A stretch of 64,000 nt of DNA from Effusibacillus pohliae DSM 22757 (GCF_000376225.1 NZ_AQXL01000135.1:1-64000), one strand, 5' to 3'; numbered from the stretch's first letter, positions 1 to 9,121 are shown. A program made the numbers and translations. Notes: a model not told the origin generated them from the sequence alone.

Positions 1-203
1 CCGGCGGTAACAGAAGCCTGATGCTTGCAGCGCGTGCATTGATACAGCTTACGGCTTTCCAGAAAGTAGAACGCAGCGTGCTCGCATTTGGGGCAACAGA
101 AGCCGTTCGGCCAGCGGATCTGAAACAGATGCTCGCGGCATACGTCATCCGAATGAAATTTCTCTTGAAATCTCTTTAACGTCATCGCTTCTTGTTGAGC
201 CAT
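1..203 (-). mobile_element. IS1595-family transposase, N-terminal part (runs off the window)
   Basis: Reading leftward from the ATG at 201-203, the frame stays open to the edge. It begins MAQQEAMTLKRFQEKF and contains a zinc ribbon, with CCPKCE followed about 20 residues later by CTRCKH. This N-terminal layout (short helix, then two CxxC knuckles) is typical of IS1595-group transposases. Only 67 residues are visible, so whether the DDE/H catalytic domain is intact cannot be judged. No terminal inverted repeat could be defined. The element ends just upstream of a sigma-54 controlled catabolic locus. Confidence 0.75.
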
Positions 204-433
204 GCCAACCACTCCCGAACATTCGTTTGCATCTAGTATAACAAACAAATGTTCGCATGTGAAGGATTTGCTGAGGTAACTTGATATTCAAATAATAAAA
301 TTCACTAAACCATCCGAATGGTAGGTTGATCAGTGATTCAAGAGAATGATGCAAATTTGCATATATGATGTAAAGCTGCATCATTAACGGCCGCCGATTC
401 GCGATTCCGGCAATCGTTTCGGCATTCAAGAAA
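204..433. other. Intergenic region upstream of the sigma-54 locus
   Basis: This AT-rich spacer lies between the transposase fragment and the first sigma-54 promoter. I see no gene in it. Its notable content is the two dyad sequences annotated separately at 349-381. The end of the insertion element presumably lies in its left part, but I could not define an inverted repeat. Confidence 0.5.
349..381. promoter_or_regulatory. Candidate enhancer (UAS) dyads for the sigma-54 activator
   Basis: A perfect 14-base palindrome, ATGCAAATTTGCAT, at 349-362 is followed by a degenerate copy, ATGTAAAGCTGCAT, at 368-381. The dyads are 19 bases apart start to start, roughly two helical turns. They lie about 55-100 bases upstream of the -24/-12 promoter at 434-450, where bacterial enhancer-binding proteins usually bind. 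Assignment to the activator at 3288 is inferred from position only. Confidence 0.5.
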
Positions 434-450
434 TTGGCATACATTTTGCA
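434..450 (+). promoter_or_regulatory. Sigma-54 (-24/-12) promoter for the dehydratase operon
   Basis: The sequence TTGGCATACATTTTGCA has GG at 436-437 and GC at 448-449 with exactly 10 bases between, the hallmark of a RpoN promoter (consensus TGGCACG-N4-TTGCW). It lies 115 bases upstream of the dehydratase start at 565, and the gene for a sigma-54 activator is two genes downstream. Confidence 0.8.
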
Positions 451-564
451 ATGTCTAATTCTGCAATCTCTACGGCAATCAACCGTCTTTCGGGCCGAGA
501 TGCAGAGATTCGCACCGGAAAACGTCCTACTTGTACAAATTTCGAGCAGGAGGGGACACCCATC

Positions 565-2010
565 ATGATGACAGCTGGGCAGTATATCGAAAGCCTGAGA
601 CAGCAGAAGAAAGAAGTGTATTTTATGGGGGAACGGGTGGAAAACGTGGTGGACCACCCGGCCATGCGTCCCCACATCAACGCGGCGGCCGTCACGTATC
701 AGCTGGCCACCGACCCTGAGTTCGCACACTTGGCATCCGCTATCTCTCATTTGACGGGGCGCCGGATCAATCGCTGGACACATATTCCCCAGAATCAGGA
801 AGATCTTGTGAAAAAGACGATGATGCTACGGGTAGCGGGGCAAATTACTGGAACCTGTTTCCAGCGGTGTGTCGGCATGGATGGGTTGATCACCCTCTAC
901 ACCGTCACCTGGGACATGGATCGCAAGCTTGGCACCGACTACCATGAACGGTTCAGGAAATTTTTAATCGAAACGCAGGACAACGACTACATGACGGATG
1001 GAGCGATGACCGACCCAAAGGGCGACCGGTCGAAACGGCCTTCCGAACAGCACGATCCGGATCTCTATGTACGGGTCGTGGAAAAGCGGGCAGACGGAAT
1101 TATCGTCCGCGGCGCAAAAATGCACCAGACGGGTGCCATCAACTCGCATCAAATCCTGGTGATGCCGGGTATGGGCATGACTCCGGCCGATCAGGACTAC
1201 GCGGTATCGTTCGCGGTTCCGGCAGACGAAAAAGGGGTGATTTATGTATTCGGCCGGCAGGTGAATGACAGCCGGAAATGGGAGGGGTCGATCGACCAGG
1301 GGAACGCCAGATACGGCGTGGTCGGCGGCGAAGCGCTGATCATCTTTGACGATGTGTTCGTGCCTTGGGAACGGGTGTTTATGTGCGGAGAGACGGAATT
1401 CACCGGCACGTTGGTCGACCGTTTTGCGTCTTATCACCGGCAGAACTACGGCGCTTGCAAAGCAGGGAACCTGGACGTACTGATCGGCGCGACCCTGGCG
1501 GTTGCCGACATGCACGGGGTGGTGAAGGCGGGCCATGTACGGGAAAAATTGGCCGAGATGGCACATTTGGTGGAAACGATGTACAGCGGGGCGCTTGCCT
1601 GCTCCTACAACTGTTCGCAACTGGATTGCGGTGTGGCGTTTGTCGATCCGGTGTTGGCAAACTCGTCCAAGTTCAACACGGCCCGCTATTATCCGGAAGT
1701 GACCCGGCTGGCCCAGGACATCGCAGGAGGGTTCATCGCCACGCTGCCGTCGGAGAAGGAACTTGAAAATCCCCGGGTGTCCCCGTTTATCCACAAATAT
1801 TACAAGACGGGGGAGCAGGTGGACCCGCTTGAACGGATCAAAATGGGGCGGCTGATCGAAAACATGACCGGAGCAACGCCGATTGTCGAATGCATGCACG
1901 GAGCCGGTTCGCCGCAGGCTCAGAAAGTAGTCATCCAGCGGTCGATCGATTGGCAGAGCAAACGCCGGTTGGCGGAAGCGATTGTCCATGCTCCGGGAGA
2001 TGGCGAATAA
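565..2010 (+). CDS. 4-Hydroxybutyryl-CoA dehydratase / vinylacetyl-CoA isomerase-like flavoenzyme (HpaB fold)
   Basis: The 481-residue product belongs to the HpaB/acyl-CoA dehydrogenase-fold superfamily. Unlike the 4-hydroxyphenylacetate hydroxylases it carries the [4Fe-4S] ligands of AbfD: Cys98 and Cys102 in TCFQRC, and His291 and Cys298 in YHRQNYGAC. These match Cys99, Cys103, His292 and Cys299 of the clostridial enzyme with a constant offset of one. Known AbfD converts 4-hydroxybutyryl-CoA to crotonyl-CoA and is oxygen sensitive. The start is set by AGGAGGGG at 549-556; an upstream in-frame extension lacks a ribosome site and would overlap the promoter. An M20 hydrolase follows 20 bases later. 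The dehydratase chemistry is well supported, but the natural substrate is not proven. Confidence 0.85.
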   Translation: MMTAGQYIESLRQQKKEVYFMGERVENVVDHPAMRPHINAAAVTYQLATDPEFAHLASAISHLTGRRINRWTHIPQNQEDLVKKTMMLRVAGQITGTCFQRCVGMDGLITLYTVTWDMDRKLGTDYHERFRKFLIETQDNDYMTDGAMTDPKGDRSKRPSEQHDPDLYVRVVEKRADGIIVRGAKMHQTGAINSHQILVMPGMGMTPADQDYAVSFAVPADEKGVIYVFGRQVNDSRKWEGSIDQGNARYGVVGGEALIIFDDVFVPWERVFMCGETEFTGTLVDRFASYHRQNYGACKAGNLDVLIGATLAVADMHGVVKAGHVREKLAEMAHLVETMYSGALACSYNCSQLDCGVAFVDPVLANSSKFNTARYYPEVTRLAQDIAGGFIATLPSEKELENPRVSPFIHKYYKTGEQVDPLERIKMGRLIENMTGATPIVECMHGAGSPQAQKVVIQRSIDWQSKRRLAEAIVHAPGDGE

Positions 2011-2029
2011 CGGGGAGGGGGAGCGGCTG

Positions 2030-3172
2030 ATGGAAGCGGTGGAGCTGTTGAAAGAAACGATCCGGATGAAAAGCGTCAATCCGCCGGGTGACGAGGAGCC
2101 GGTGGCCCGGCTGCTGCAATCGGTGCTGCAAAAAAGCGGTATTGAAACGGAAATCCGGAAGCTGGCGCCCAACCGGTGCAACCTGGTGGCCAGAATCCGG
2201 GGAACTGGCAGCAAAAGCAACCTGATTTTCAGTGGACATATGGACACTGTCCCACCCGGCGACATCGCATGGGAATTCGATCCGTACGGTGCGGTGGAGA
2301 AGGACGGGCGGATCTATGGGCGGGGTGCCTCTGACATGAAAAGCGGCCTGACAGCGATGGCGGTAGCTATGACGGAAATTGCCAGATCGGGGGTTGCGTT
2401 GCAAGGAGATTTGATCTTGGCAGCCACGGCGGGTGAAGAGGTGGATTGTTGCGGAGCCCGGGCGCTGGTGGAGGAGGGGCTGCTGCAGGGAGCGGCGGCG
2501 TTGGTGATCGGGGAGCCCAGCAATGGCCGCATTTTTATCGCGCACAAAGGCGCCCTGTGGCTGGAAATCACCGCTTACGGCCGGACGGCACACGGCTCCA
2601 TGCCGGAGCAGGGAGTCAACGCGATCGAGCATATGAATCGGTTTATCAACGCTTTGCGCAATCAGTTCCGCTTCCGGTACGAAGCGGATGAAATGCTGGG
2701 AGAGCCGAGTGTGAACCTGAGTGTCATTTCCGGCGGTGTCAAGACCAATGTGGTACCGGATACATGCCGGCTGCAGATCGACATTCGAACGGTGCCGGGA
2801 CAAAATCATCGGGAAATTGTGGAGGATATCCGGCGGTTGCTGACAGAAATGAAAGAACAGGCTCCAGCCAGATTCGAGGTGGCCGTCCTCAACGACAAGC
2901 CGCCCGTACGCACACCAGTTGACCACCCGGCGGTAAGACTGGCGCTGGCAACGGCAGAGGAGTTGTTCCAGCAAACATTCGCTCCGGCCGGCGTTCGATA
3001 CTTTACCGACGCTTCGGTATTTGTTCCCGGATCCGGGGGAAGCCTGGCAGTGATCATCTACGGGCCGGGGGATGAAAAACTGGCCCACCAGCCGGATGAA
3101 TATGTGGAAATCCAGAAATATCAAGATAGTATCCGCTTTTACAAGGAACTTGCGCTGCGTTTTTTGACGTAA
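2030..3172 (+). CDS. M20-family amidohydrolase (ArgE/DapE/carboxypeptidase-like)
   Basis: This 380-residue zinc aminoacylase-type enzyme removes an acyl or amino group from an amide bond. Metal and catalytic motifs are FSGHMDTVPPG, GRGASDMKSG and ATAGEEVDCCG, with a later YFTDASVF segment as in ArgE/DapE/ACY1 relatives. The dimerisation domain occupies about residues 165-285. The start ATG at 2030 follows GGGGAGGGGGA. It lies 20 bases after the dehydratase, so the two are probably co-transcribed from the sigma-54 promoter. Its role may be to liberate the acid that the pathway oxidises or dehydrates, but the substrate cannot be read from sequence. Confidence 0.85.
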   Translation: MEAVELLKETIRMKSVNPPGDEEPVARLLQSVLQKSGIETEIRKLAPNRCNLVARIRGTGSKSNLIFSGHMDTVPPGDIAWEFDPYGAVEKDGRIYGRGASDMKSGLTAMAVAMTEIARSGVALQGDLILAATAGEEVDCCGARALVEEGLLQGAAALVIGEPSNGRIFIAHKGALWLEITAYGRTAHGSMPEQGVNAIEHMNRFINALRNQFRFRYEADEMLGEPSVNLSVISGGVKTNVVPDTCRLQIDIRTVPGQNHREIVEDIRRLLTEMKEQAPARFEVAVLNDKPPVRTPVDHPAVRLALATAEELFQQTFAPAGVRYFTDASVFVPGSGGSLAVIIYGPGDEKLAHQPDEYVEIQKYQDSIRFYKELALRFLT

Positions 3173-3190
3173 GAACACGAGAAAGAAACG

Positions 3191-3222
3191 GCCTTCCTGC
3201 CGAGCAGGAGGGCTTACTTTTA
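3191..3222 (+). terminator. Rho-independent terminator after the M20 gene
   Basis: A 10-bp stem (GCCTTCCTGC with GCAGGAGGGC, one G-U pair) with a short loop is followed by TTACTTTT. It closes the dehydratase/M20 unit before the regulator. Confidence 0.7.
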
Positions 3223-3287
3223 TGTTAATACATAAAATGTTCTGATAATATAAAAGAAACAGGGATTGTTGGTGGGAGGGATGACGC

Positions 3288-4610
3288 TTGTTCCCAAAAG
3301 AATTGAAGCTGGTTTTGGAATCCTTGTTCGATGGCATTTACATTGCGGATCGCCACGGAACGGGCGTTTTTGTAAACCGTGCCTATGAGCGGATCACCGG
3401 CATCCCCCGCGAGAAGCTGCTGGGAAAGACGATGCGGCAAGTGGTGGAAGAGGGCATTGTATCCAATTCGGTGACGCTGAAGGTGTTGGAAGAGGGGAAG
3501 CCTGTCACCATCCGTCAGCGGGTGGAAACGGGAAAAGAGATTCTGGTCACTGGTAACCCCGTTTTTTCCGCGGAAGGTGAATTGCTCTGGGTGGTAACGA
3601 ATGTCAGGGATGTGTCCGAACTGTCGATGCTATATGAACAATTGCAGTCCAATCAGGCGGAGCTTTCCAAGCATCAGCGGGATGAAAGCGTGATTGCGGT
3701 CAGCGCAAGCATGAATGAAATCATCACAGAAGCGAAGCGGGTGGCGCAGACCGATTCGACGGTCCTGCTGTTGGGAGAATCGGGCGCGGGCAAGGAAGTG
3801 ATCGCCAATCTCATCCATCAGAACAGCCCGCGGGCCAAACGGCCGTTCGTAAAAATCAATTGTGCGGCGATACCCGCCGGATTTTTGGAGTCCGAACTGT
3901 TCGGTTACGAGGGCGGTTCTTTTACAGGAGCGAGAAGAGATGGGAAGCCGGGGCTGTTTGAGATTGCCGATGGCGGCACGGTGTTTCTCGATGAAATCGG
4001 CGATATGCCGTTCGAGTTGCAAGCAAAACTGCTGCGCGTTTTGCAGGATTACGAATTCTACCGGATCGGCGGCACGACACCCCGGAAGGTGGATGTGCGG
4101 GTGATTTCCGCTACCCATCAGGATCTGTCGCAAAAAATCAAGGAAAAAACGTTTCGCGCCGACCTTTTTTACCGGCTGAACGTCGTGCCCATCCAGATTC
4201 CTCCGTTGCGTGAACGAAAAGAGGACATCCCGGTGCTGGCCTATCATTTTCTCAGCCGATACAACATTCAACACAGAAAAAATGTGGGGATCGATCCGAA
4301 AGTCATCCAGATTTTCCAGCAATACCGGTGGGAAGGAAATGTACGAGAACTGGCCAATTTGATGGAACGGCTTGTCATTACCGCCAAGGGATCGTTTATT
4401 ACGGAACAAGACCTGCCTGCCACGATGGTCCGAGCCAATGACATCCCTCCGAAAAAGGGACTGAAAGGGTATTTGGAAGAAGCGGAAAAGCGTTTTTTGG
4501 AACATGCGCTGCGCGAACACCGGAGCATGCGGCGGGCAGCCCGCGAAATCGGGATTGACCAGTCGACATTTGTCCGAAAAGCGAAAAAATACGGATTGCA
4601 GGTCAACTGA
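3288..4610 (+). CDS. PAS-domain sigma-54-dependent transcriptional activator
   Basis: A 440-residue enhancer-binding protein. An N-terminal PAS sensor domain spans about residues 8-110. The AAA+ domain spans about 135-365, with Walker A GESGAGKE, the sigma-54 contact loop GSFTGA (a variant of GAFTGA) and Walker [13 protein letters not shown]-terminal TyrR/Fis-like HTH ends in [20 protein letters not shown]. The start is TTG at 3288 after GGGAGGG; the ATG at 3281 is out of frame. The gene sits between two transcription units that both have -24/-12 promoters, so it very likely controls both. The PAS ligand is unknown and may be a pathway metabolite. Confidence 0.92.
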   Translation: MFPKELKLVLESLFDGIYIADRHGTGVFVNRAYERITGIPREKLLGKTMRQVVEEGIVSNSVTLKVLEEGKPVTIRQRVETGKEILVTGNPVFSAEGELLWVVTNVRDVSELSMLYEQLQSNQAELSKHQRDESVIAVSASMNEIITEAKRVAQTDSTVLLLGESGAGKEVIANLIHQNSPRAKRPFVKINCAAIPAGFLESELFGYEGGSFTGARRDGKPGLFEIADGGTVFLDEIGDMPFELQAKLLRVLQDYEFYRIGGTTPRKVDVRVISATHQDLSQKIKEKTFRADLFYRLNVVPIQIPPLRERKEDIPVLAYHFLSRYNIQHRKNVGIDPKVIQIFQQYRWEGNVRELANLMERLVITAKGSFITEQDLPATMVRANDIPPKKGLKGYLEEAEKRFLEHALREHRSMRRAAREIGIDQSTFVRKAKKYGLQVN

Positions 4611-4624
4611 CCGTTCTCTGCCTG

Positions 4625-4640
4625 TGGCACGTTTCTTGCT
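4625..4640 (+). promoter_or_regulatory. Sigma-54 (-24/-12) promoter for the SDR-ligase-asparaginase operon
   Basis: TGGCACG-TTTC-TTGCT is an exact match to the RpoN consensus, just after the activator stop codon. Transcription would begin near 4652, downstream of the ATG at 4646. That makes the GTG at 4712, with its strong ribosome site, the real SDR start. Confidence 0.9.
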
Positions 4641-4711
4641 TATGTATGGCTTGTGTAAAGGAGACGAAAGGAAGCCGACTGGAAAAAATCAGAACGGGAG
4701 GAGGCAGGAAG

Positions 4712-5482
4712 GTGCAGATCGAGTTTCCGAATTTTTCGTTGCAGGACAAAGTCAGTCTTGTCACCGGAGGCAGCAAGGGAATCGGATTCGGCATGGCGGC
4801 GGGATTGGCCAAGGCCGGCTCCGATCTGGTGATCGTCAGCCGCAACCGGCAGGAGTTGGTCCAGGCGGCGCATGAGCTTTCCGCCTACGGTACTAAGGTG
4901 GTTCCGATTCCATGCGATGTATCGGTCTCCGGGGAAGTTCGATCGATGGTGGAAAGAGCGGTTGCCGAACTGGGCAGGATCGATGTGCTGGTCAACAATG
5001 CAGGCATGAACATCCGCAAGCCGCTTGCCGAATATGAGGAAGCGGATTGGGACCGGGTGCTGTCGATAAATCTCAAGGGAGTCTTCTTGGTTGGACGGGA
5101 AGTGGCAAAAACGATGATCCGGGCGGGGGGCGGTTCAATCATCAACATCTCCTCGATTTTTGGCAGCGTGGGGATGCCCTTGCAAACGGCGTATGCCGCC
5201 AGCAAGGGGGGGATTAACCAGCTGACCCGTGTATGGGCGAACGAACTGGCGCCGCATAACATACGCGTCAACGCCATCGCGCCCGCCTATATCGAAACCC
5301 CGATGACCTCTGGCTGGCTGCAGGATCCTGACCGGCTGCAGCAGATTGTGGGCAGCACCCCGGCCGGAAGGCTGGGCCAGCTGAAGGATTTGATCGGCCC
5401 GGTGATATTTCTCGCTTCTGATGCGTCGGAGTACGTGACCGGTCACATTCTGCACGTCGACGGCGGTTGGACCGCTAAATAG
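4712..5482 (+). CDS. Short-chain dehydrogenase/reductase
   Basis: A 256-residue classical SDR with the NAD(P) motif TGGSKGIG, NNAG, the catalytic Ser in NISSIFG and YAASK. It resembles gluconate 5-dehydrogenase and 2-deoxy-D-gluconate dehydrogenase-type enzymes, which also cover hydroxy-acid dehydrogenases. GTG at 4712 is chosen because GGGAGGAGG lies 8 bases before it and because upstream codons precede the predicted sigma-54 transcript start. It is the first gene of a three-gene operon. With a dehydratase acting on a hydroxyacyl-CoA, a hydroxy-acid/semialdehyde interconversion is a reasonable guess but not demonstrated. Confidence 0.88.
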   Translation: MQIEFPNFSLQDKVSLVTGGSKGIGFGMAAGLAKAGSDLVIVSRNRQELVQAAHELSAYGTKVVPIPCDVSVSGEVRSMVERAVAELGRIDVLVNNAGMNIRKPLAEYEEADWDRVLSINLKGVFLVGREVAKTMIRAGGGSIINISSIFGSVGMPLQTAYAASKGGINQLTRVWANELAPHNIRVNAIAPAYIETPMTSGWLQDPDRLQQIVGSTPAGRLGQLKDLIGPVIFLASDASEYVTGHILHVDGGWTAK

Positions 5483-5493
5483 GGGGGCTGCGC

Positions 5494-7077
5494 ATGGAAC
5501 AGCGATTTGAACAGGTGGTACGATTTGGACGCCAACTGCATGTGTATGAAAATCGGCCGCGAAGCCTGTATCAGTTGTTGGCGCAGTCGGCTGACCGGCA
5601 ACCGGAACGGATTGCCTTGATTTATGAAGAACAACGGATCTCTTACGGCGAGTTGTTGGGACGGGTCAACCGTGTCGCGGAACATCTCGTCCATTTCTGG
5701 CAATTGAAAAAGGGTGACCGGATTGGGATCGTACTGCCCAATCTCCCCGAATTTTGCGAACTGTTGCTGGCGGCCGCCAAGGCGGGCGTGATCGCCGTCT
5801 TGTTGAACACGCGGCTGGCTGCCGAAGAACTGCGTTTTATGGTGGAGCATTCCGGTTGCCGGATCGTCTTTTACCACAAAGATTTCGAAGAGAAAATCGG
5901 TCGGCTACGGGAACGCTTCCCGCAGGTCAGGTTTGTTGCGATCGGCGATCCCACAGGGGGCAGTTCCCAATCGTATGAGCAGGTGGTTGTCCGGGAGCTT
6001 CCGATCACCGTTGAAGATTCGGCTGACGAAACCGCCCCCTGTTACATCATGTATACGTCCGGGACGACGGGCACGCCGAAAGGAGCGATCGCCTGCCATT
6101 TGAACATTATCCACAGCGCGATCAACTACCGTGAAGTTTGCGGCACTTCACACGAGGATCGTACGATTGTCGCGGTTCCCCTGTTCCATGTGACCGGGTT
6201 GATCGGCCAACTAGTCCACATGCTTTTGGCAGGTGGGACGTCGGTTTTGGTTCGGGAATATTCGACGGGCCATTTTTTGCAAACCTCGATTGCCCATCAA
6301 GTCACGTTTATGTTTAATGTTCCAGCCATCTACAAGCTGCTGTTGCTTCAGGAGGAACTGCTGCAACTGACCAGCCTGCGGCTCGCGCTGTACGGCGGGG
6401 CTCCCATGTCTCCGGACACAATCCTTCAGTTGCGGGAGATCTTTCCTCGGCTCGATTTGCGCAACGCGTACGGTGCCACCGAAACTTCGTCGCCGACCAC
6501 TTTGATGCCTGCGGGGTGGGAGATGGAGAAAGTGCGTTCCGTAGGGATTCCGGTTCCGGGGGCGGATTGCAGGGTGATCGGCGACGACGGACGCGAGTGC
6601 GGACCGGGTGAGGTGGGTGAATTGTGGATTGCAGGCCCGATGGTCATCCCGGGCTACTGGGAGAATGATGCGGCGAACCGCCATTCGTTTGCGGAAGGAT
6701 ATTGGAAATCAGGCGATATGGCAATGATCGACGAGGACGGCTATGTGTACATCATGGACCGCAAAAGAGACATCATCAACCGCGGCGGAGAAAAAATCTA
6801 CAGCGTGGAGGTGGAGAATGTTCTCTGCAGCCATCCGAACATTTTGGAGGCGGCGGTGGTGGGAGTACCGGACGAGATCTTTGGCGAGCAGGTGAAAGCG
6901 TTTGTGGTTCTGAAGCAACCGGGAGCGGTGACGCCGCATGAGATCCAACAGTTTGTCAAGCAGCATCTGGCAGACTACAAAGTTCCCGAATATGTGGAAT
7001 TTATTGATTCGCTGCCGCGTAATCCCGGCGGAAAGGTGCTGAAGCAGGCGTTGCGCGAGAAAGGGAGGAGCTCATGA
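5494..7077 (+). CDS. AMP-forming acyl-CoA synthetase (class I adenylate-forming)
   Basis: A 527-residue ligase that activates a carboxylic acid as an acyl-adenylate and then as the CoA thioester. Motifs are the P-loop YTSGTTGTPKG, GATETSS, KSGDMA, the hinge MDRKRDIINRGGEKI and the C-terminal catalytic Lys in NPGGKVLK. It starts 12 bases after the SDR and overlaps the asparaginase by four bases (ATGA), so translation is coupled. It would supply the CoA ester needed by a CoA-ester dehydratase such as the one at 565. Chain length and substrate cannot be called. Confidence 0.9.
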   Translation: MEQRFEQVVRFGRQLHVYENRPRSLYQLLAQSADRQPERIALIYEEQRISYGELLGRVNRVAEHLVHFWQLKKGDRIGIVLPNLPEFCELLLAAAKAGVIAVLLNTRLAAEELRFMVEHSGCRIVFYHKDFEEKIGRLRERFPQVRFVAIGDPTGGSSQSYEQVVVRELPITVEDSADETAPCYIMYTSGTTGTPKGAIACHLNIIHSAINYREVCGTSHEDRTIVAVPLFHVTGLIGQLVHMLLAGGTSVLVREYSTGHFLQTSIAHQVTFMFNVPAIYKLLLLQEELLQLTSLRLALYGGAPMSPDTILQLREIFPRLDLRNAYGATETSSPTTLMPAGWEMEKVRSVGIPVPGADCRVIGDDGRECGPGEVGELWIAGPMVIPGYWENDAANRHSFAEGYWKSGDMAMIDEDGYVYIMDRKRDIINRGGEKIYSVEVENVLCSHPNILEAAVVGVPDEIFGEQVKAFVVLKQPGAVTPHEIQQFVKQHLADYKVPEYVEFIDSLPRNPGGKVLKQALREKGRSS

Positions 7078-8051
7078 AAAAAATCCTGATCATTACAACT
7101 GGCGGCACGATCGCGATGGGGCAGGACGAACGGCAAATCGTCCAGATGATGGGGGAGAATGTGCTGCTTTCGGGTAAATCGCTGCTCGACCCGTACGCGG
7201 AAACCACTTTTTATGAATTTGCCAACTTGCCGAGTGTCCATCTAACGGTGGGGGATTATCTGAAGCTGCGCGAACTGATCTTGAAAAAGTGCGGCGACTA
7301 CGATGGGTTCGTGATCACGCACGGAACCGACATTCTGGAGGAAACCGCTTATTTTCTCGATCTGACCCTGCATATTCCACAACCGGTGGTTATCACCGGG
7401 GCGATGCGTTCTTCCAACGAACTGGCAAGCGACGGATTGTTGAATCTGCAGCAGTCGGTGCAAACGGCCGTAAGCGAAGAATCCCGCGACAAAGGCGTGT
7501 TGGTCGTTCTGAACGGGGAGATTCACGGGGCGAGATTTGTGCAGAAGATGCATACCAGCCACGTGGAAACCTTCCAATCTCCCCAGCTCGGCTCCTTTGG
7601 GGTGGTGGACAAAGCGGGCGTACGCTATTTTGTGCGGCAGTGCAAGCGGGACTACTATTCGATCCAGCCGGATCAGTTGACGGCTCGGGTGGCGATGGTG
7701 AAGGCGGGATTCGCGGTGGACGATTCGTTCCTGCAATTTGCGCTAGACAGCGGAGCGAAGGGAATTGTGATCGAAGCGATGGGATTGGGCCATGTTCCGC
7801 CGGCGATGATTCCGGGAATCGAACGGGCGGTGGCGGCATCCGTGCCGGTGTTGGTGTGTAGCCGTTCGCCGCGTGGATCGGTGGCGCCCGTTTACGGTTT
7901 TGTCGGAGGAGGAAGGGATTTGTACGAGCGGGGAGTGATTTTCGCGCCGGATCTTCCCGCCCACAAAGCGCGAATCAAACTGATGGTCGTTCTGGCGGCT
8001 GCCGCCGGACGGGAGACTGTGGAAGAGGTCCGCAAGGCTTTTGGGATGTGA
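7074..8051 (+). CDS. Type I L-asparaginase family amidohydrolase
   Basis: A 325-residue enzyme with both catalytic threonine motifs, TTGGTIAMG near the N-terminus and THGTDILEET, as in AnsA/AspG. It lacks a signal peptide and is cytoplasmic. It overlaps the ligase stop by four bases. Placement in an operon with a CoA ligase and opposite an M20 amidase suggests that side-chain amide hydrolysis belongs to the same catabolic route. General asparagine or glutamine deamidation remains possible. Confidence 0.9.
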   Translation: MKKILIITTGGTIAMGQDERQIVQMMGENVLLSGKSLLDPYAETTFYEFANLPSVHLTVGDYLKLRELILKKCGDYDGFVITHGTDILEETAYFLDLTLHIPQPVVITGAMRSSNELASDGLLNLQQSVQTAVSEESRDKGVLVVLNGEIHGARFVQKMHTSHVETFQSPQLGSFGVVDKAGVRYFVRQCKRDYYSIQPDQLTARVAMVKAGFAVDDSFLQFALDSGAKGIVIEAMGLGHVPPAMIPGIERAVAASVPVLVCSRSPRGSVAPVYGFVGGGRDLYERGVIFAPDLPAHKARIKLMVVLAAAAGRETVEEVRKAFGM

Positions 8052-8209
8052 CCGGACACCGTTTTCCATCGGTATAGCCGTTGCGGCCAGCATTTATAGC
8101 GGAGTTGCTGGATTTGGCCTTCGTGACCATTGACGCTTTGTTCGCGTACAGCACGTGACTTGGGGCGGCGGGGTTCGAAACGAGCAGACAGGACGGGAGG
8201 TTCGAGGAC

Positions 8210-9121
8210 CTACCCGTTTTGCTGTTTCAGCTGCTCAATCGCCGCCGCCATGTCTTCGGCAAGCGGAGCTTCCAATTCCAGCGGTGCGCCCGTCCGCGGG
8301 TGTGTGAACGAGAGGCGGAACGCGTGCAGCGCCTGCCGTTTGATCAGCAGAGAGGGATGACCGTACTGGCGGTCTCCTAGTACCGGATACCCGTGATGGG
8401 CCAGATGCACGCGGATTTGGTGGGTTCTCCCTGTTTCCAGCGACAGTTCCAGCAGACTGGCCCCCTTCCATTTTTCACGGAGCCAAAAATGGGTCACAGC
8501 CGGTTCTCCGTCCTGACGCACTTTGCGTTTCACCGGATTTTCCGGGTCTCTTCCGATCGGATAGGCAAGCGTCCCCTGTTCCTCTTCCACTTCTCCTTCC
8601 ACCAACGCGAGATAGCGGCGCATCAGTTTCCGTTCCCGCAACTGCCGGTCGAGATGCTGATGGGCAAACGCCGATTTGCCGACGATCAGGATGCCTGACG
8701 TGTCGCGGTCCAACCGGTGCACCAGCCGCACCGGCGCGGCCAGTCCCTGTTCCCGCATATGCCAGGCGATTCCGTTCGCCAGTGTGTCGGTTTGTCCGGA
8801 ATGAATCGGGTGGACGTTGATACCGGCCGGCTTGTTGATGACAAGGATTTCCTGGTCTTCATATAAAATGCCAAACGGAATCGGCTGCGGCAACAGCGTT
8901 TGCCGGTTGGACACCTCGGCCGCCACCTGCACCACGTGGCCCGCTTTCACCGGCCGTTTGAGAAACGTCGGTTTGCCGTTGTAGAGAATTCCCTTCGTGC
9001 GGGTGAGCTTTTGGATCATGCGCCGCGAAATTTTCATCTGACCGGTCAGAATCTCCTGCAGCGCCATTCCCTCTTGCTCCGGCTGAATGATATATTCAAT
9101 CCAAGGGCGATTTTCTTTCAT
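8210..9121 (-). CDS. RluA-family pseudouridine synthase (RluD-like)
   Basis: A 303-residue enzyme that isomerises uridines in ribosomal or other RNA. An N-terminal S4-like segment (about 20-75) precedes the catalytic domain with HRLDRDTSGIL, which holds the catalytic Asp, and GRTHQIRVHLAHHGYPVLGD. The ATG at 9121 has no neighbour sharing its direction. Which of RluA, RluC or RluD it represents cannot be decided from the sequence alone. Confidence 0.88.
   Translation of the reverse strand: MKENRPWIEYIIQPEQEGMALQEILTGQMKISRRMIQKLTRTKGILYNGKPTFLKRPVKAGHVVQVAAEVSNRQTLLPQPIPFGILYEDQEILVINKPAGINVHPIHSGQTDTLANGIAWHMREQGLAAPVRLVHRLDRDTSGILIVGKSAFAHQHLDRQLRERKLMRRYLALVEGEVEEEQGTLAYPIGRDPENPVKRKVRQDGEPAVTHFWLREKWKGASLLELSLETGRTHQIRVHLAHHGYPVLGDRQYGHPSLLIKRQALHAFRLSFTHPRTGAPLELEAPLAEDMAAAIEQLKQQNG

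Noticed and set aside
565-2010. Annotation as 4-hydroxyphenylacetate 3-monooxygenase (HpaB)
   Set aside because: The superfamily fold fits, but the four Fe-S ligands of 4-hydroxybutyryl-CoA dehydratase are all present at the expected positions; the hydroxylase does not have them.
3281-3283. ATG start for the sigma-54 activator
   Set aside because: It is out of frame with the PAS/AAA+ protein and meets a stop quickly; TTG 3288 has the correct spacing.
4646-4711. ATG 4646 as the SDR start
   Set aside because: It precedes the expected sigma-54 transcript start at about 4652 and lacks a ribosome site; GTG 4712 has GGGAGGAGG.
8120-8209. Possible tRNA-Sec (GGTTCGAAA T-arm-like sequence)
   Set aside because: No acceptor stem, anticodon arm or UCA anticodon could be folded around it.
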